A DNA stretch of 20,500 nt, taken from an uncultured Prevotella sp. (GTDB lineage: Bacteria; Bacteroidota; Bacteroidia; Bacteroidales; Bacteroidaceae). Made by a program: the position numbers and the translations under genes. The notes under the pieces were generated by a model, which saw nothing but the letters and a program-made list of their open reading frames with translations, did no database searches and was not told the DNA's origin. Shown here piece after piece: positions 6,737-14,771 of this stretch. Each line of letters starts with the position of its first letter. Position 1 is the stretch's first letter. The DNA is taken from assembly GCA_934203355.1 (NCBI GenBank), contig CAKPZC010000039.1:1-20500 (forward strand). The letters are read 5' to 3'.

Positions 6737-7765
6737 ATGAAGGTTGCCTTGCTCGCATGTATGTGCGTGGTGATGGCAGCTTGCTCTTCCAACAGCGACG
6801 ACGACAACGCTGTCGGTAGCGACGACGTGCGTGTGGCTTTCACCATGTCGATTGCCGAAGCCACGCCGACACGTGCTGCCAACAATGGCTGGGCTGACTA
6901 CGACCCTAAGCAGGATGGAACCGACAAGGAGAATATGATTAACACCAACGACCTGCATATCTTGGTGTGCGACGACGGCGGCAATGAGTTGGCTGAGATT
7001 GAGGATGTGTTTGTCTCCCTCGTAAGCGATCCCGACGGCAAGAAATACAACATCACGGGAACATGGAGAAACGCTAAAGGCAAACTCGCCAATGCCAAGA
7101 AGTTGATGGTTGTAGCCAACTGTAATGCCATGTCGCTGGCTACGACTCCTGTTGCCAGTCTTGTCTACGACATCGACACTGGCACAAGGACATTCATACC
7201 GATGTGGGGCGTGGCTCCGCTGCCTGCCATGACGCTCGGAAAGAGCAATCCGCTCACCGAAGATATCTGTATGCTGCGCGCCATGGCAAAAATAAAGGTG
7301 ACGCTTAGGGACGACATGAAATCCTATGGATTCTCTATTGCCGACATGACGCTCAATGCCTATAACACCCGAGGATATTGCTTGCCAAAGAATTTTGGGA
7401 GTGTTTTGAGAACTAAGGACATTAGTTTCGACAACTCGCTCTACCCCTATGACAGCAAGGCTACGTCTGCCTTGCACCTTGCCGACGCTCTGCCTGTATA
7501 TGTGCCCGAATACGACAACACATCAACAGGAGTCACTCCGTCGACAATCACCGTCAACCTCGACCGCAACGGTTCCCATGAAGGTACCTACACACTACAC
7601 TTCTGCAACTACGACAGCAACGGAGCTCCAAACGGAACACCGTTCGACATTCAGCGCAACCATCTCTACACCTATATTATATATAAGGAGAATGGGCAGT
7701 TGCTCGTGTCGCTCCACGTGAGGAAGTGGCACATGCGCGAACACGACGAAGACATCATCATGTAG
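6737..7765 (+). CDS. Fimbrial minor subunit lipoprotein (Mfa3-position)
   Basis: A 342-residue lipoprotein precursor with signal sequence ending VMAAC (Cys16). The TPTRAA motif (Arg46) matches the TPTRTA of the major subunit, so the same Arg-directed maturation is likely. The body has fimbrillin-like features: an LHILVCDDGGNELAEI strand after the N-terminus, LMVVANCNAM, MLRAMAKIKVTL in mid-protein, IQRNHLYTYIIY and a terminal VRKWHM strand. The NHLY segment parallels NHLYDITL in the major subunit. By position and family it would be an accessory or tip-complex subunit like Mfa3. ATG 6737 is preferred over the in-frame GTG at 6701, because the signal peptide begins properly there. It is 27 bp from the next gene, so cotranscription is expected. 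Confidence 0.8.
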   Translation: MKVALLACMCVVMAACSSNSDDDNAVGSDDVRVAFTMSIAEATPTRAANNGWADYDPKQDGTDKENMINTNDLHILVCDDGGNELAEIEDVFVSLVSDPDGKKYNITGTWRNAKGKLANAKKLMVVANCNAMSLATTPVASLVYDIDTGTRTFIPMWGVAPLPAMTLGKSNPLTEDICMLRAMAKIKVTLRDDMKSYGFSIADMTLNAYNTRGYCLPKNFGSVLRTKDISFDNSLYPYDSKATSALHLADALPVYVPEYDNTSTGVTPSTITVNLDRNGSHEGTYTLHFCNYDSNGAPNGTPFDIQRNHLYTYIIYKENGQLLVSLHVRKWHMREHDEDIIM

Positions 7766-7792
7766 TACTAATAGATAGAAAAATCACGATAT

Positions 7793-9139
7793 ATGAAGAT
7801 TCTACATTTATTCATATTACTCTTCATCACGACTCTTATGCTTTGTGGATGCTCTGCCGACCCCGAGACGGAGCCAACAGCCGAAGGCAAGGTGGTGAGC
7901 ATAAGCCTTAATATCTCGTCTTCGGGCAAGAGCGTCGCGTCGCGTGCCTATGGGGCGATGGCGTGGGACGATGCCAACGCTGTTGAGGGCGAGATGATGA
8001 AGAATTGTTTTGTGGTGATTGTGCAGGGCGGATACGTCAAGAAGGTGCTCATAAGTGGCAACTACGCCCAAGAGAAGAGCATGGAGACCACGCTCACCAC
8101 CAAGATAAATGCCGGGACCACAACGTTCTATTCTTTTGCCAATATGACACCCGAGGACGTGGGACTGAGCTCCACCACCGACTATTCCACCACCAACACG
8201 CCTCTGCCTTCGGGATTCGACTCGCAGTTGCATACTGTCAATGGCAACGTCATGACGATAGCCAATTTTCCCAATGGCATACCTATGAGCAACAAGCAGA
8301 CTGTCGACATTTCGGTTGACAAGCAGAAGGTGGACCTCGAAGTGATAAGGATGGTGGCGAAGATGAAACTCAACATCACCAACGAAACAACCAGCGACAT
8401 CATTCTCAAGGGAGTGTCGATGAGCGACATCACGACAAACGAAACTAACAACCTATATCTCTTGCCAGGCAACGACAACGGCATTGCGCTGGAACCGCAC
8501 ATCAACCCCATGGCTAAGAAGGCTACATATAAGTTGGATTTCGCCACACCAATAGTGGTGAAGGCTAAGAATGCCACTCCCGTCGAGGTGGAATTCTATA
8601 TTAACGAGTCGGAGGCTTCGTCGCCCAACTATTTTGTCATAGGCATGGAGACCGACCACGCCACTATGAGCCATCGTGGGGCAATGTCGAAGTGGAATAC
8701 CATCTCGCGCAACGACTATCTCGTTGTGCCTATAAAGCTCAACGACTATATAGTGAAGTTCGACGTGCAGCAGTTCACTGCCATCGGAGTGTTGCCGAGC
8801 ATTGAGCAGAACAACGAGACGCTCACCGTGAAGTTCAAGGGCTATGGCGAGTTCCATATCATTCCGCATGTCATACGCATCAGCGATGGGGCAGAACTCA
8901 CCGCTGGTTCAGCCACTGCCGGAGGATGGACATTCAAGGAATGGAAAACCATCGAAAAGACACCCGACGGCGGCGAAGGCACCTGCATCTACGACCGTAT
9001 GCCTGCTTATGTGGAGTCGAAGCGGAGAATTGAAGGTGTGGTGGGCCCACGCAATGGTAATGCAATCCACCAGTTTGTTGTGAGCATCGGTGGAGTGGGG
9101 GTGGACATTCCCTACAAAGTACAAATCATAAAGGAATAA
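7793..9139 (+). CDS. Fimbrial minor subunit lipoprotein (Mfa4-position)
   Basis: A 448-residue lipoprotein precursor with a hydrophobic signal ending LMLCGC (Cys20). A candidate processing arginine occurs in VASRAYG (Arg51). Fimbrillin-like features are the TTFYSFANM strand, the VIRMVAKMKLNITN segment, also seen in fimbrillin-like families as the 'R-x-xAK-k-l' strand, and NDYLVVPIKLNDYIVKFDV. The C-terminal part, from about residue 330 (VKFKGYGEFHIIPHVIRISDG...), looks like an additional beta-rich domain, and it lacks the terminal Trp strand seen in the major subunit and anchor. This would fit a subunit that sits near the tip and presents rather than donates at that end, but that is inference. 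Only 6 bp separate it from the giant gene downstream, implying translational coupling. Confidence 0.72.
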   Translation: MKILHLFILLFITTLMLCGCSADPETEPTAEGKVVSISLNISSSGKSVASRAYGAMAWDDANAVEGEMMKNCFVVIVQGGYVKKVLISGNYAQEKSMETTLTTKINAGTTTFYSFANMTPEDVGLSSTTDYSTTNTPLPSGFDSQLHTVNGNVMTIANFPNGIPMSNKQTVDISVDKQKVDLEVIRMVAKMKLNITNETTSDIILKGVSMSDITTNETNNLYLLPGNDNGIALEPHINPMAKKATYKLDFATPIVVKAKNATPVEVEFYINESEASSPNYFVIGMETDHATMSHRGAMSKWNTISRNDYLVVPIKLNDYIVKFDVQQFTAIGVLPSIEQNNETLTVKFKGYGEFHIIPHVIRISDGAELTAGSATAGGWTFKEWKTIEKTPDGGEGTCIYDRMPAYVESKRRIEGVVGPRNGNAIHQFVVSIGGVGVDIPYKVQIIKE

Positions 9140-9145
9140 TGAATT

Positions 9146-12100
9146 ATGAGCATTCTTCAACATAAATTCTTATACATTTTAGCTTTGGTGTTGGCTTTTA
9201 TGGCGAATACCAAAGCTATTCATGCACAGACAACAACAGCAAGTGTGTTTGCTCATTACAAGGGAGTGAACAATCTGGACTATATCAACGGTATGCAGCA
9301 GGTGCACGAGTATGAGTATACTTATTATGTGACTTCGGGCATGACGATAGAGTTGCCACTGCCGTTTGAGGGCTATAATGGTTCGGCTAACAAGAACGAT
9401 GAGCCTAAGGGATATATCCGATGGTATGACTATAACACAGATATGAGTGCGGCAAACCTGTCGGCTTATGGCACAAGCAGTTTGTTGAAACAGGTAGAGG
9501 ATGCCAAGGGCAACAACCGTGGACTGTTTTCATGGAAAACAAGCACAGCTAATGAGCCAACCGGACCTAACCATACTACGATTGGTGTGAACTATACCGC
9601 ACCAGCAGAAGCCGACGAACTTATATGGAAGGGTGAAGACATAGCCTGTGACGTGAGTCGATACCTTGATTTCGGAGCGGTAAATCCCGAAGGCACTACC
9701 GATCAATACTTCACTCACGAGCCAACTTTGCAAATTCGCTACATATTTCATATACGTCCGGCAAAGGCAATGGCTGAAAATATCATTAATACAACATCGG
9801 TAGATATTCGTGGCAAGTATGAGGATATTACGATTGAGGACAATCGACAGATTGTGTTTGGTGCAAAGGATGCTGAAGCGAAAATGTCGGTACGCATAAA
9901 TTATAAGCCAGACAACTATTTCTTTTATCCGCTGAAATCGGCTTTTGGTAAACACATATATACAGCCGACGAAAATTATGCTATAAAATCAACCGACTAT
10001 GATAAAACTAAGTTGATTAGAGCTACACATTATCAATGGCGTGTGTATGACGAAACAAAGACTAAATATGCTCGACTTTTTACAACTGCTGATTCAAGAT
10101 TTCAATTAATCACCGCAACCGACATGCAAACATTGATAAATAAAACTGCTGGTTGGACAAAGATTAGTGGAGGAGGAGCAGAAAAGCCCATTATCACTTT
10201 TGGTAGCACAGTATATTTGGTGGCTTTTGCAAAAAATGGCAACGATATGGCTCCAATCGCCAGTTTTGAGATACTATATCAAAACACCTACCCCAAGACA
10301 CAAGCCCAAATAGATGCCGATGGTGATAGTGAGCGAAATCTCGATTATTTTGAAAAGCATTATCAGCAGGCAACAAAACCTATATCTTTCGATGACGACA
10401 ACTCAACGCTCACTGTTGAGGCTCCCAACGCAGACAATAAAATATCGAAGTTTGCTTCAAGATGGAACCGACGCTCTTACAGTTATGCTTATCCGCAGTT
10501 GAAAAGTCAGTCCTGTCCTAACGTCTCGTGGGATATTATTCATGGTGAATATGTCATATGCAAGTCAAAGGATGTGGCGGCAGTGGTCGATGGTAAAGCA
10601 GAAGGTTCCACGGTTCTAAACGACCGCACTCATGCGCTGACAGAAGGCAAGCAGTATGGTTATTTCTTGCATTTTGACGCCTCGGACGAGAGTCGTAAGA
10701 TTGCAGCTATCGACTTTAAGGCGAACCTCTGTTCTGGCTCAAAACTGATATTCTCGGCTGCAGTGGCTGATCTAACGGCAGGACCAACCTATGTGGCACC
10801 ACAGATGTTGTTTAAGCTTTACGGCATCATCAAAGACGTTAACGACAAAGTCACTTACAGCCGACTTATTACGTCATTTTCGTCGGGCGATTTGGCAAAT
10901 AACACTCAAGGCACCCAACGACTGTTTGGTGTTTGGTATCAGATATATAGCCGACTCGTGTTGCCAAGAAACTCAGGAGCCGAGAATTTCTCCGACTTCC
11001 GTATTGTAGTTGACAACATGTGCTCGGGCACTAATGGTGCCGACTATGCCGTGGACGACCTGCGACTCTATATACAGCATTCTAAGATTGAAGTGAGTCA
11101 GAACGAACCGGTTTGTCCAGGTAAGTTAAAAAGTGCTTCTGTACCCGACAAAATCACATTGAAGATTTCAACCCACTACGAGAATGCCAAGGCATTCACA
11201 AGCGAAGTGGCTGATCCGAAGATGTTCTATCGTTTATGCGACATTGCGGGCAATCCACTCGCCAATATCGACTACGACGGCGACGGCAACCCCGACGAAT
11301 ATGGCACGTCCGAAGTGCCAAAGGATTACGACGAAACTAAGATGTTGCCTTCCTATGCAGCAGGAGGAGCTACCGACAAGCCAATGTTCGAGAATGACCC
11401 CGAGAAGCATATTGTGTTGTTGCTTGCCAACCGGCATTTCGACTTGTCTTTAGGACAGAAGTACTATGTGTCGGTGGCTTATCCCGACGAGAACGACCCC
11501 TCTAAGCCGGGGGTATGGGGCAAGTCTACTAACGCATGCTCCACATATAGTGACGATTTTGAGATTGTGCAGCAGAAGTTTGTGATTTCCGACCTCAACG
11601 GCAATGTGGTGACTACGGTGCGTGTGTCGTGTGATGCCGATCGCACGCCCGACGTGAAAATCACAGGAAAGCTTGAGACTGCCGACATCGTGAATGGAGG
11701 TAGCATCACGCTTAACACCGTGAAGTTCGACTGGTTCTTGAGTGAGCCCAACAAGGAGAACGACTTCGCCTCTATCTCTGGTCTTCAGGAGGCTTTGAGA
11801 GACTATCGCGACAAATATCCTGAAGTGAATGGGCTTGACGCTGGATATCAATCCGTCAATTCTGAAAGATACAACCTGCTGAAGACATATGTCGATATTC
11901 ACAGACTAATTCTTTCTGCCAGCAACAATCTCGACAATCATAAGTTCCTAAGTAGATGGATGGGAACCTACAAGATTGCAGCAGTACCTATAGGAGAAGA
12001 ACATAAAGAGGGAACTATAACCTATCATATCTGTCCCGAACCGCTGTATTTCACACTGCGTGTTGTGGAGAACGGACCAAAGCTTACGCTCGGTTTCGGC

Positions 12101-14449
12101 AATGTGGTTTATCCTAACGACGAGCGCGCTGTGCGAATCGGACTGCCGCAGATAAAGGCTATGCTGGCTAAACGCAAGGAACTTATTCTGCCCGTGGCAA
12201 GCCTTGAGAGTACCACTCAGATTGAGTTCCTGCATGGGTCAGATGTTTTCATCTCCGATAGCAACGACCCCACATTCGACAACACTGAGCAGATAGTGGG
12301 AGTGATAAAGAACACACTTTTTGACAAGAGCGAAACACAGTTGAGTGTTGTGTTCAACGACAAGGCTTCTACAGTATTCCGCGAGGGCTACTGGTATGAG
12401 CTTAACTTCTCCTACCAACAGCACCTTGTAGGGTCGGAGACTGTGGTGTCGTGTCCTGGCGAGATGTTCATAACGTTTAAAATCGTGCCCGAATATCTCA
12501 CGTGGAACTCAACACCCGACAATAAGTTCAATGCCAACTGGAACAACGACCTCAACTGGATGCGCTCAACAGCGGCTGAGATTTATAAGACCGACTATAC
12601 CAACTATGGACTGCAGGCTTATACGCCCATGAAGTTCTCGAAGGTGACTATAGCCGACCAAACTGGTAGGGTGTATCCGTCGCTTGGCAATATTGTTTAC
12701 CGCAAAGGAAACGATATAGCCACAAAGCTGACCAACGACAAGGGCGAGGAGCCTACGCCATATATCGCCTACGACATGATGGTGAAGTGGAACTATGACA
12801 CCGACGACCACTCTGACACCGGCGACGGTGTGTTCAGTTGCGAGACTTTCCATGGCAACCTGTGTGGCGAGATTTATTTCAAGCCCCAGGCAGAGCTGCT
12901 CAACCAAACCTATCTTGTCTACAAGAAGGCTTATGCCGAGTTGGAGGTGCCGAAGAATAGATGGCATATCCTGTCGTCGCCACTGAAGGCCACCTATGCC
13001 GGCGACTTCTATGCACCGAAGAGCAACGGCAGACAGGAGACAGAGGCTTTCAAACCTATCAGTTTCGACAACACGCTCAACAGCCGAACCGACGCTCCTG
13101 TCTATCAGCGCAACTGGGACGGCGACGGCAAGGAGGTGGTCGACGGCATAACCCATTATGAAGCCAATGACTATCACGACGGAACATTGCACATCGACAC
13201 AATTTCCGACGGCTCTATGGATGTGGCGTCGCTATATTGGAGCCATATATATAATAAGGTGGACGAGAGCTATGCCAACGGCAAAGGATTTGCACTGAAG
13301 TCTGGCGACGACTATACCACTGGCTTGGCAGCGGCTTCGCTCTTCCGACTGCCAAAGGACGACAGAGTGTACTACTACTACAATGCCGACGGCACAGTGA
13401 ACAACGACATGAAGACCCCTGTCGACAGGACTGACAACTACCAGCTGATTGTGGAGCCATCAACGGCTGAGGGTGCATTGGGAACCATCTCGCAGGCTCT
13501 TGATGCCAACACTCACGACAACAACAGGTTCTATATCGTGGGCAATCCATATACTGCCACTCTTAGTATGTACTACTTCTTGATGGGAAACAGCTGTTTC
13601 GAGCGTAAGGTGTGGACAATGCAGGACGGAAGTCTTGTGGCACAAGTCATTCCCGATGGGCAATACAACCGTCGAAAGGATGTGCTCATTGAGCCAATGC
13701 AGGCGTTCTTCGTGAAGTTGAAGGAAGGCGAGACGGCAACAAATGCAACGTTCACATCGCTTATGACTGTCGATCGCTGGGTTGTGGGCGGCAATAATGT
13801 GGCTGCCAAAGATGCCGTGCTCAACATCAATGTGGCTGACAACGGATGTCAGGGAACAGCTGCCAGAGTGGTGCTGAGCGACGATGCCAATGCTGGCTTC
13901 TGCAACGACGAGGATGTGGAACTGCTATGCAATACCGACATAAATGGTGTGCCGCAGGTGTATACCGTAGCTGGCGACCAGGCTGTAGCACTTAACACAG
14001 TGCCTACCATCGACTTCATGCCGTTTGGAGTGATAGCCCCAAACAAAGGCAAGGTGGCGGTAGAGCTCTCGGTTGATAGCCGCTTTGGCTTGCCGGTATA
14101 TGTATTTGACGCAAAGACTGGCGTGTTCACCGTCGCCGACGGTAGGATGGAGCTGAATGCCAACGAGCATGGCAGATACTATATCACAACTGCCGACTAT
14201 ACTGCTATTGGCAAGACCAACGAATGTCGCATACGATGCTTCTCGCCGCAAGGGGGAACTATTACGGTGAGCTCGCCCGACAAAGCGATTAAGTCTGTTA
14301 GTGTCTACAATACTGAGGGAGTGATTGTTGCTTCAGAGATGGGCATCAACGCTACGTCATGTACTAAGTATGTAGGCAACGGCATATTCGTTGTTAAGGC
14401 AGAAACAACCGACCGACAGGTGAAGACTTTCAAACTCAGCGTAAGGTAA
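9146..14449 (+). CDS. Giant secreted fimbria-associated adhesin-like protein with C-terminal sorting domain
   Basis: A 1767-residue protein with a type I signal peptide, likely cut after Ala27 (IHA-Q). Unlike its four neighbours it has no lipobox. The first 450 residues are not recognised. About residues 470-645 look like a jelly-roll module ending ADYAVDDLRLYIQ (Tyr634-Tyr642). Later come beta-rich segments, then the Bacteroidetes-type WHILSSPLK, FYIVGNPYTA and IEPMQAFFVKL blocks. The last about 75 residues (SVSVYNTEGVIV...GIFVVKAET...VKTFKLSVR) resemble a type IX secretion type-A sorting domain. Three acidic DxDGD/DGDG loops (from residues 390, 709 and 1325) could bind calcium. Its place as fifth gene after Mfa1-4-like genes matches P. 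gingivalis Mfa5, also a large CTD protein, but I find no MIDAS motif of the Mfa5 von Willebrand A domain. The first third is visibly AT-richer than the rest. The adhesin role is inferred from context. Confidence 0.8.
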   Translation: MSILQHKFLYILALVLAFMANTKAIHAQTTTASVFAHYKGVNNLDYINGMQQVHEYEYTYYVTSGMTIELPLPFEGYNGSANKNDEPKGYIRWYDYNTDMSAANLSAYGTSSLLKQVEDAKGNNRGLFSWKTSTANEPTGPNHTTIGVNYTAPAEADELIWKGEDIACDVSRYLDFGAVNPEGTTDQYFTHEPTLQIRYIFHIRPAKAMAENIINTTSVDIRGKYEDITIEDNRQIVFGAKDAEAKMSVRINYKPDNYFFYPLKSAFGKHIYTADENYAIKSTDYDKTKLIRATHYQWRVYDETKTKYARLFTTADSRFQLITATDMQTLINKTAGWTKISGGGAEKPIITFGSTVYLVAFAKNGNDMAPIASFEILYQNTYPKTQAQIDADGDSERNLDYFEKHYQQATKPISFDDDNSTLTVEAPNADNKISKFASRWNRRSYSYAYPQLKSQSCPNVSWDIIHGEYVICKSKDVAAVVDGKAEGSTVLNDRTHALTEGKQYGYFLHFDASDESRKIAAIDFKANLCSGSKLIFSAAVADLTAGPTYVAPQMLFKLYGIIKDVNDKVTYSRLITSFSSGDLANNTQGTQRLFGVWYQIYSRLVLPRNSGAENFSDFRIVVDNMCSGTNGADYAVDDLRLYIQHSKIEVSQNEPVCPGKLKSASVPDKITLKISTHYENAKAFTSEVADPKMFYRLCDIAGNPLANIDYDGDGNPDEYGTSEVPKDYDETKMLPSYAAGGATDKPMFENDPEKHIVLLLANRHFDLSLGQKYYVSVAYPDENDPSKPGVWGKSTNACSTYSDDFEIVQQKFVISDLNGNVVTTVRVSCDADRTPDVKITGKLETADIVNGGSITLNTVKFDWFLSEPNKENDFASISGLQEALRDYRDKYPEVNGLDAGYQSVNSERYNLLKTYVDIHRLILSASNNLDNHKFLSRWMGTYKIAAVPIGEEHKEGTITYHICPEPLYFTLRVVENGPKLTLGFGNVVYPNDERAVRIGLPQIKAMLAKRKELILPVASLESTTQIEFLHGSDVFISDSNDPTFDNTEQIVGVIKNTLFDKSETQLSVVFNDKASTVFREGYWYELNFSYQQHLVGSETVVSCPGEMFITFKIVPEYLTWNSTPDNKFNANWNNDLNWMRSTAAEIYKTDYTNYGLQAYTPMKFSKVTIADQTGRVYPSLGNIVYRKGNDIATKLTNDKGEEPTPYIAYDMMVKWNYDTDDHSDTGDGVFSCETFHGNLCGEIYFKPQAELLNQTYLVYKKAYAELEVPKNRWHILSSPLKATYAGDFYAPKSNGRQETEAFKPISFDNTLNSRTDAPVYQRNWDGDGKEVVDGITHYEANDYHDGTLHIDTISDGSMDVASLYWSHIYNKVDESYANGKGFALKSGDDYTTGLAAASLFRLPKDDRVYYYYNADGTVNNDMKTPVDRTDNYQLIVEPSTAEGALGTISQALDANTHDNNRFYIVGNPYTATLSMYYFLMGNSCFERKVWTMQDGSLVAQVIPDGQYNRRKDVLIEPMQAFFVKLKEGETATNATFTSLMTVDRWVVGGNNVAAKDAVLNINVADNGCQGTAARVVLSDDANAGFCNDEDVELLCNTDINGVPQVYTVAGDQAVALNTVPTIDFMPFGVIAPNKGKVAVELSVDSRFGLPVYVFDAKTGVFTVADGRMELNANEHGRYYITTADYTAIGKTNECRIRCFSPQGGTITVSSPDKAIKSVSVYNTEGVIVASEMGINATSCTKYVGNGIFVVKAETTDRQVKTFKLSVR

Positions 14450-14450
14450 T

Positions 14451-14668
14451 ATTAAAAGAGGGTGTGTCAAAATTGGAGTTAGTGGAAGTTAAGAAGAAGT
14501 TAATCCATCTACGATGGATGGAAGTTCTTGCTAAAGCAAGCGGCAAAGCCGAGCGAACGGACAAATGCTTTATTTTCAGCAAATTATACATATGTCCGCT
14601 AACTTCCGTTAACTTCGGGCGAAGCCCAAACTTCCTTTAACTTCTATTTTGACACACTCTCTTTTAAT
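14451..14668. repeat. Multi-hairpin palindromic element closing the fimbrial operon; probable terminator
   Basis: Two base pairs after the giant gene's stop, outer arms 14451-14473 and 14646-14668 pair over 23 positions with one G-T mismatch (GAGGGTGTGTCAAAAT at the core). The right side ends in CTCTCTTTTAAT, so the stem can terminate transcription. Inside lie small hairpins at 14503-14519 (ATCCATC/GATGGAT), 14527-14540 (CTTGC/GCAAG), 14541-14551 (CGGC/GCCG) and 14617-14627 (GGGC/GCCC), plus a longer pair CGGACAAATG (14558-14567) with CATATGTCCG (14589-14598). GAAGTTA-like words recur in both arms. The end signature is shared with the 264-bp element at 5367-5630. Confidence 0.8.
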
Positions 14669-14717
14669 GTTATAAGATATTTTTCTGGTTGAATGGTATT
14701 TTACAAGAAATATTCCG

Positions 14718-14725
14718 TAATTTTG
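14718..14725 (+). promoter_or_regulatory. Candidate -7 element of the helicase gene
   Basis: TAATTTTG matches TAnnTTTG and lies 46 bases before the helicase ATG. No well-spaced TTTG -33 element is present (nearest TTG at 14689-14691, 26 bases upstream), so the call is moderate. Confidence 0.45.
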
Positions 14726-14771
14726 TAGACCGTATAGCACAGATTGTATATAAGAATATTTCAAACAACAA

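Noticed and set aside
9146..14449. Von Willebrand A domain in the giant protein
   Set aside because: No DxSxS MIDAS motif in a fitting context; FDASDES is not followed by vWA-like sequence.
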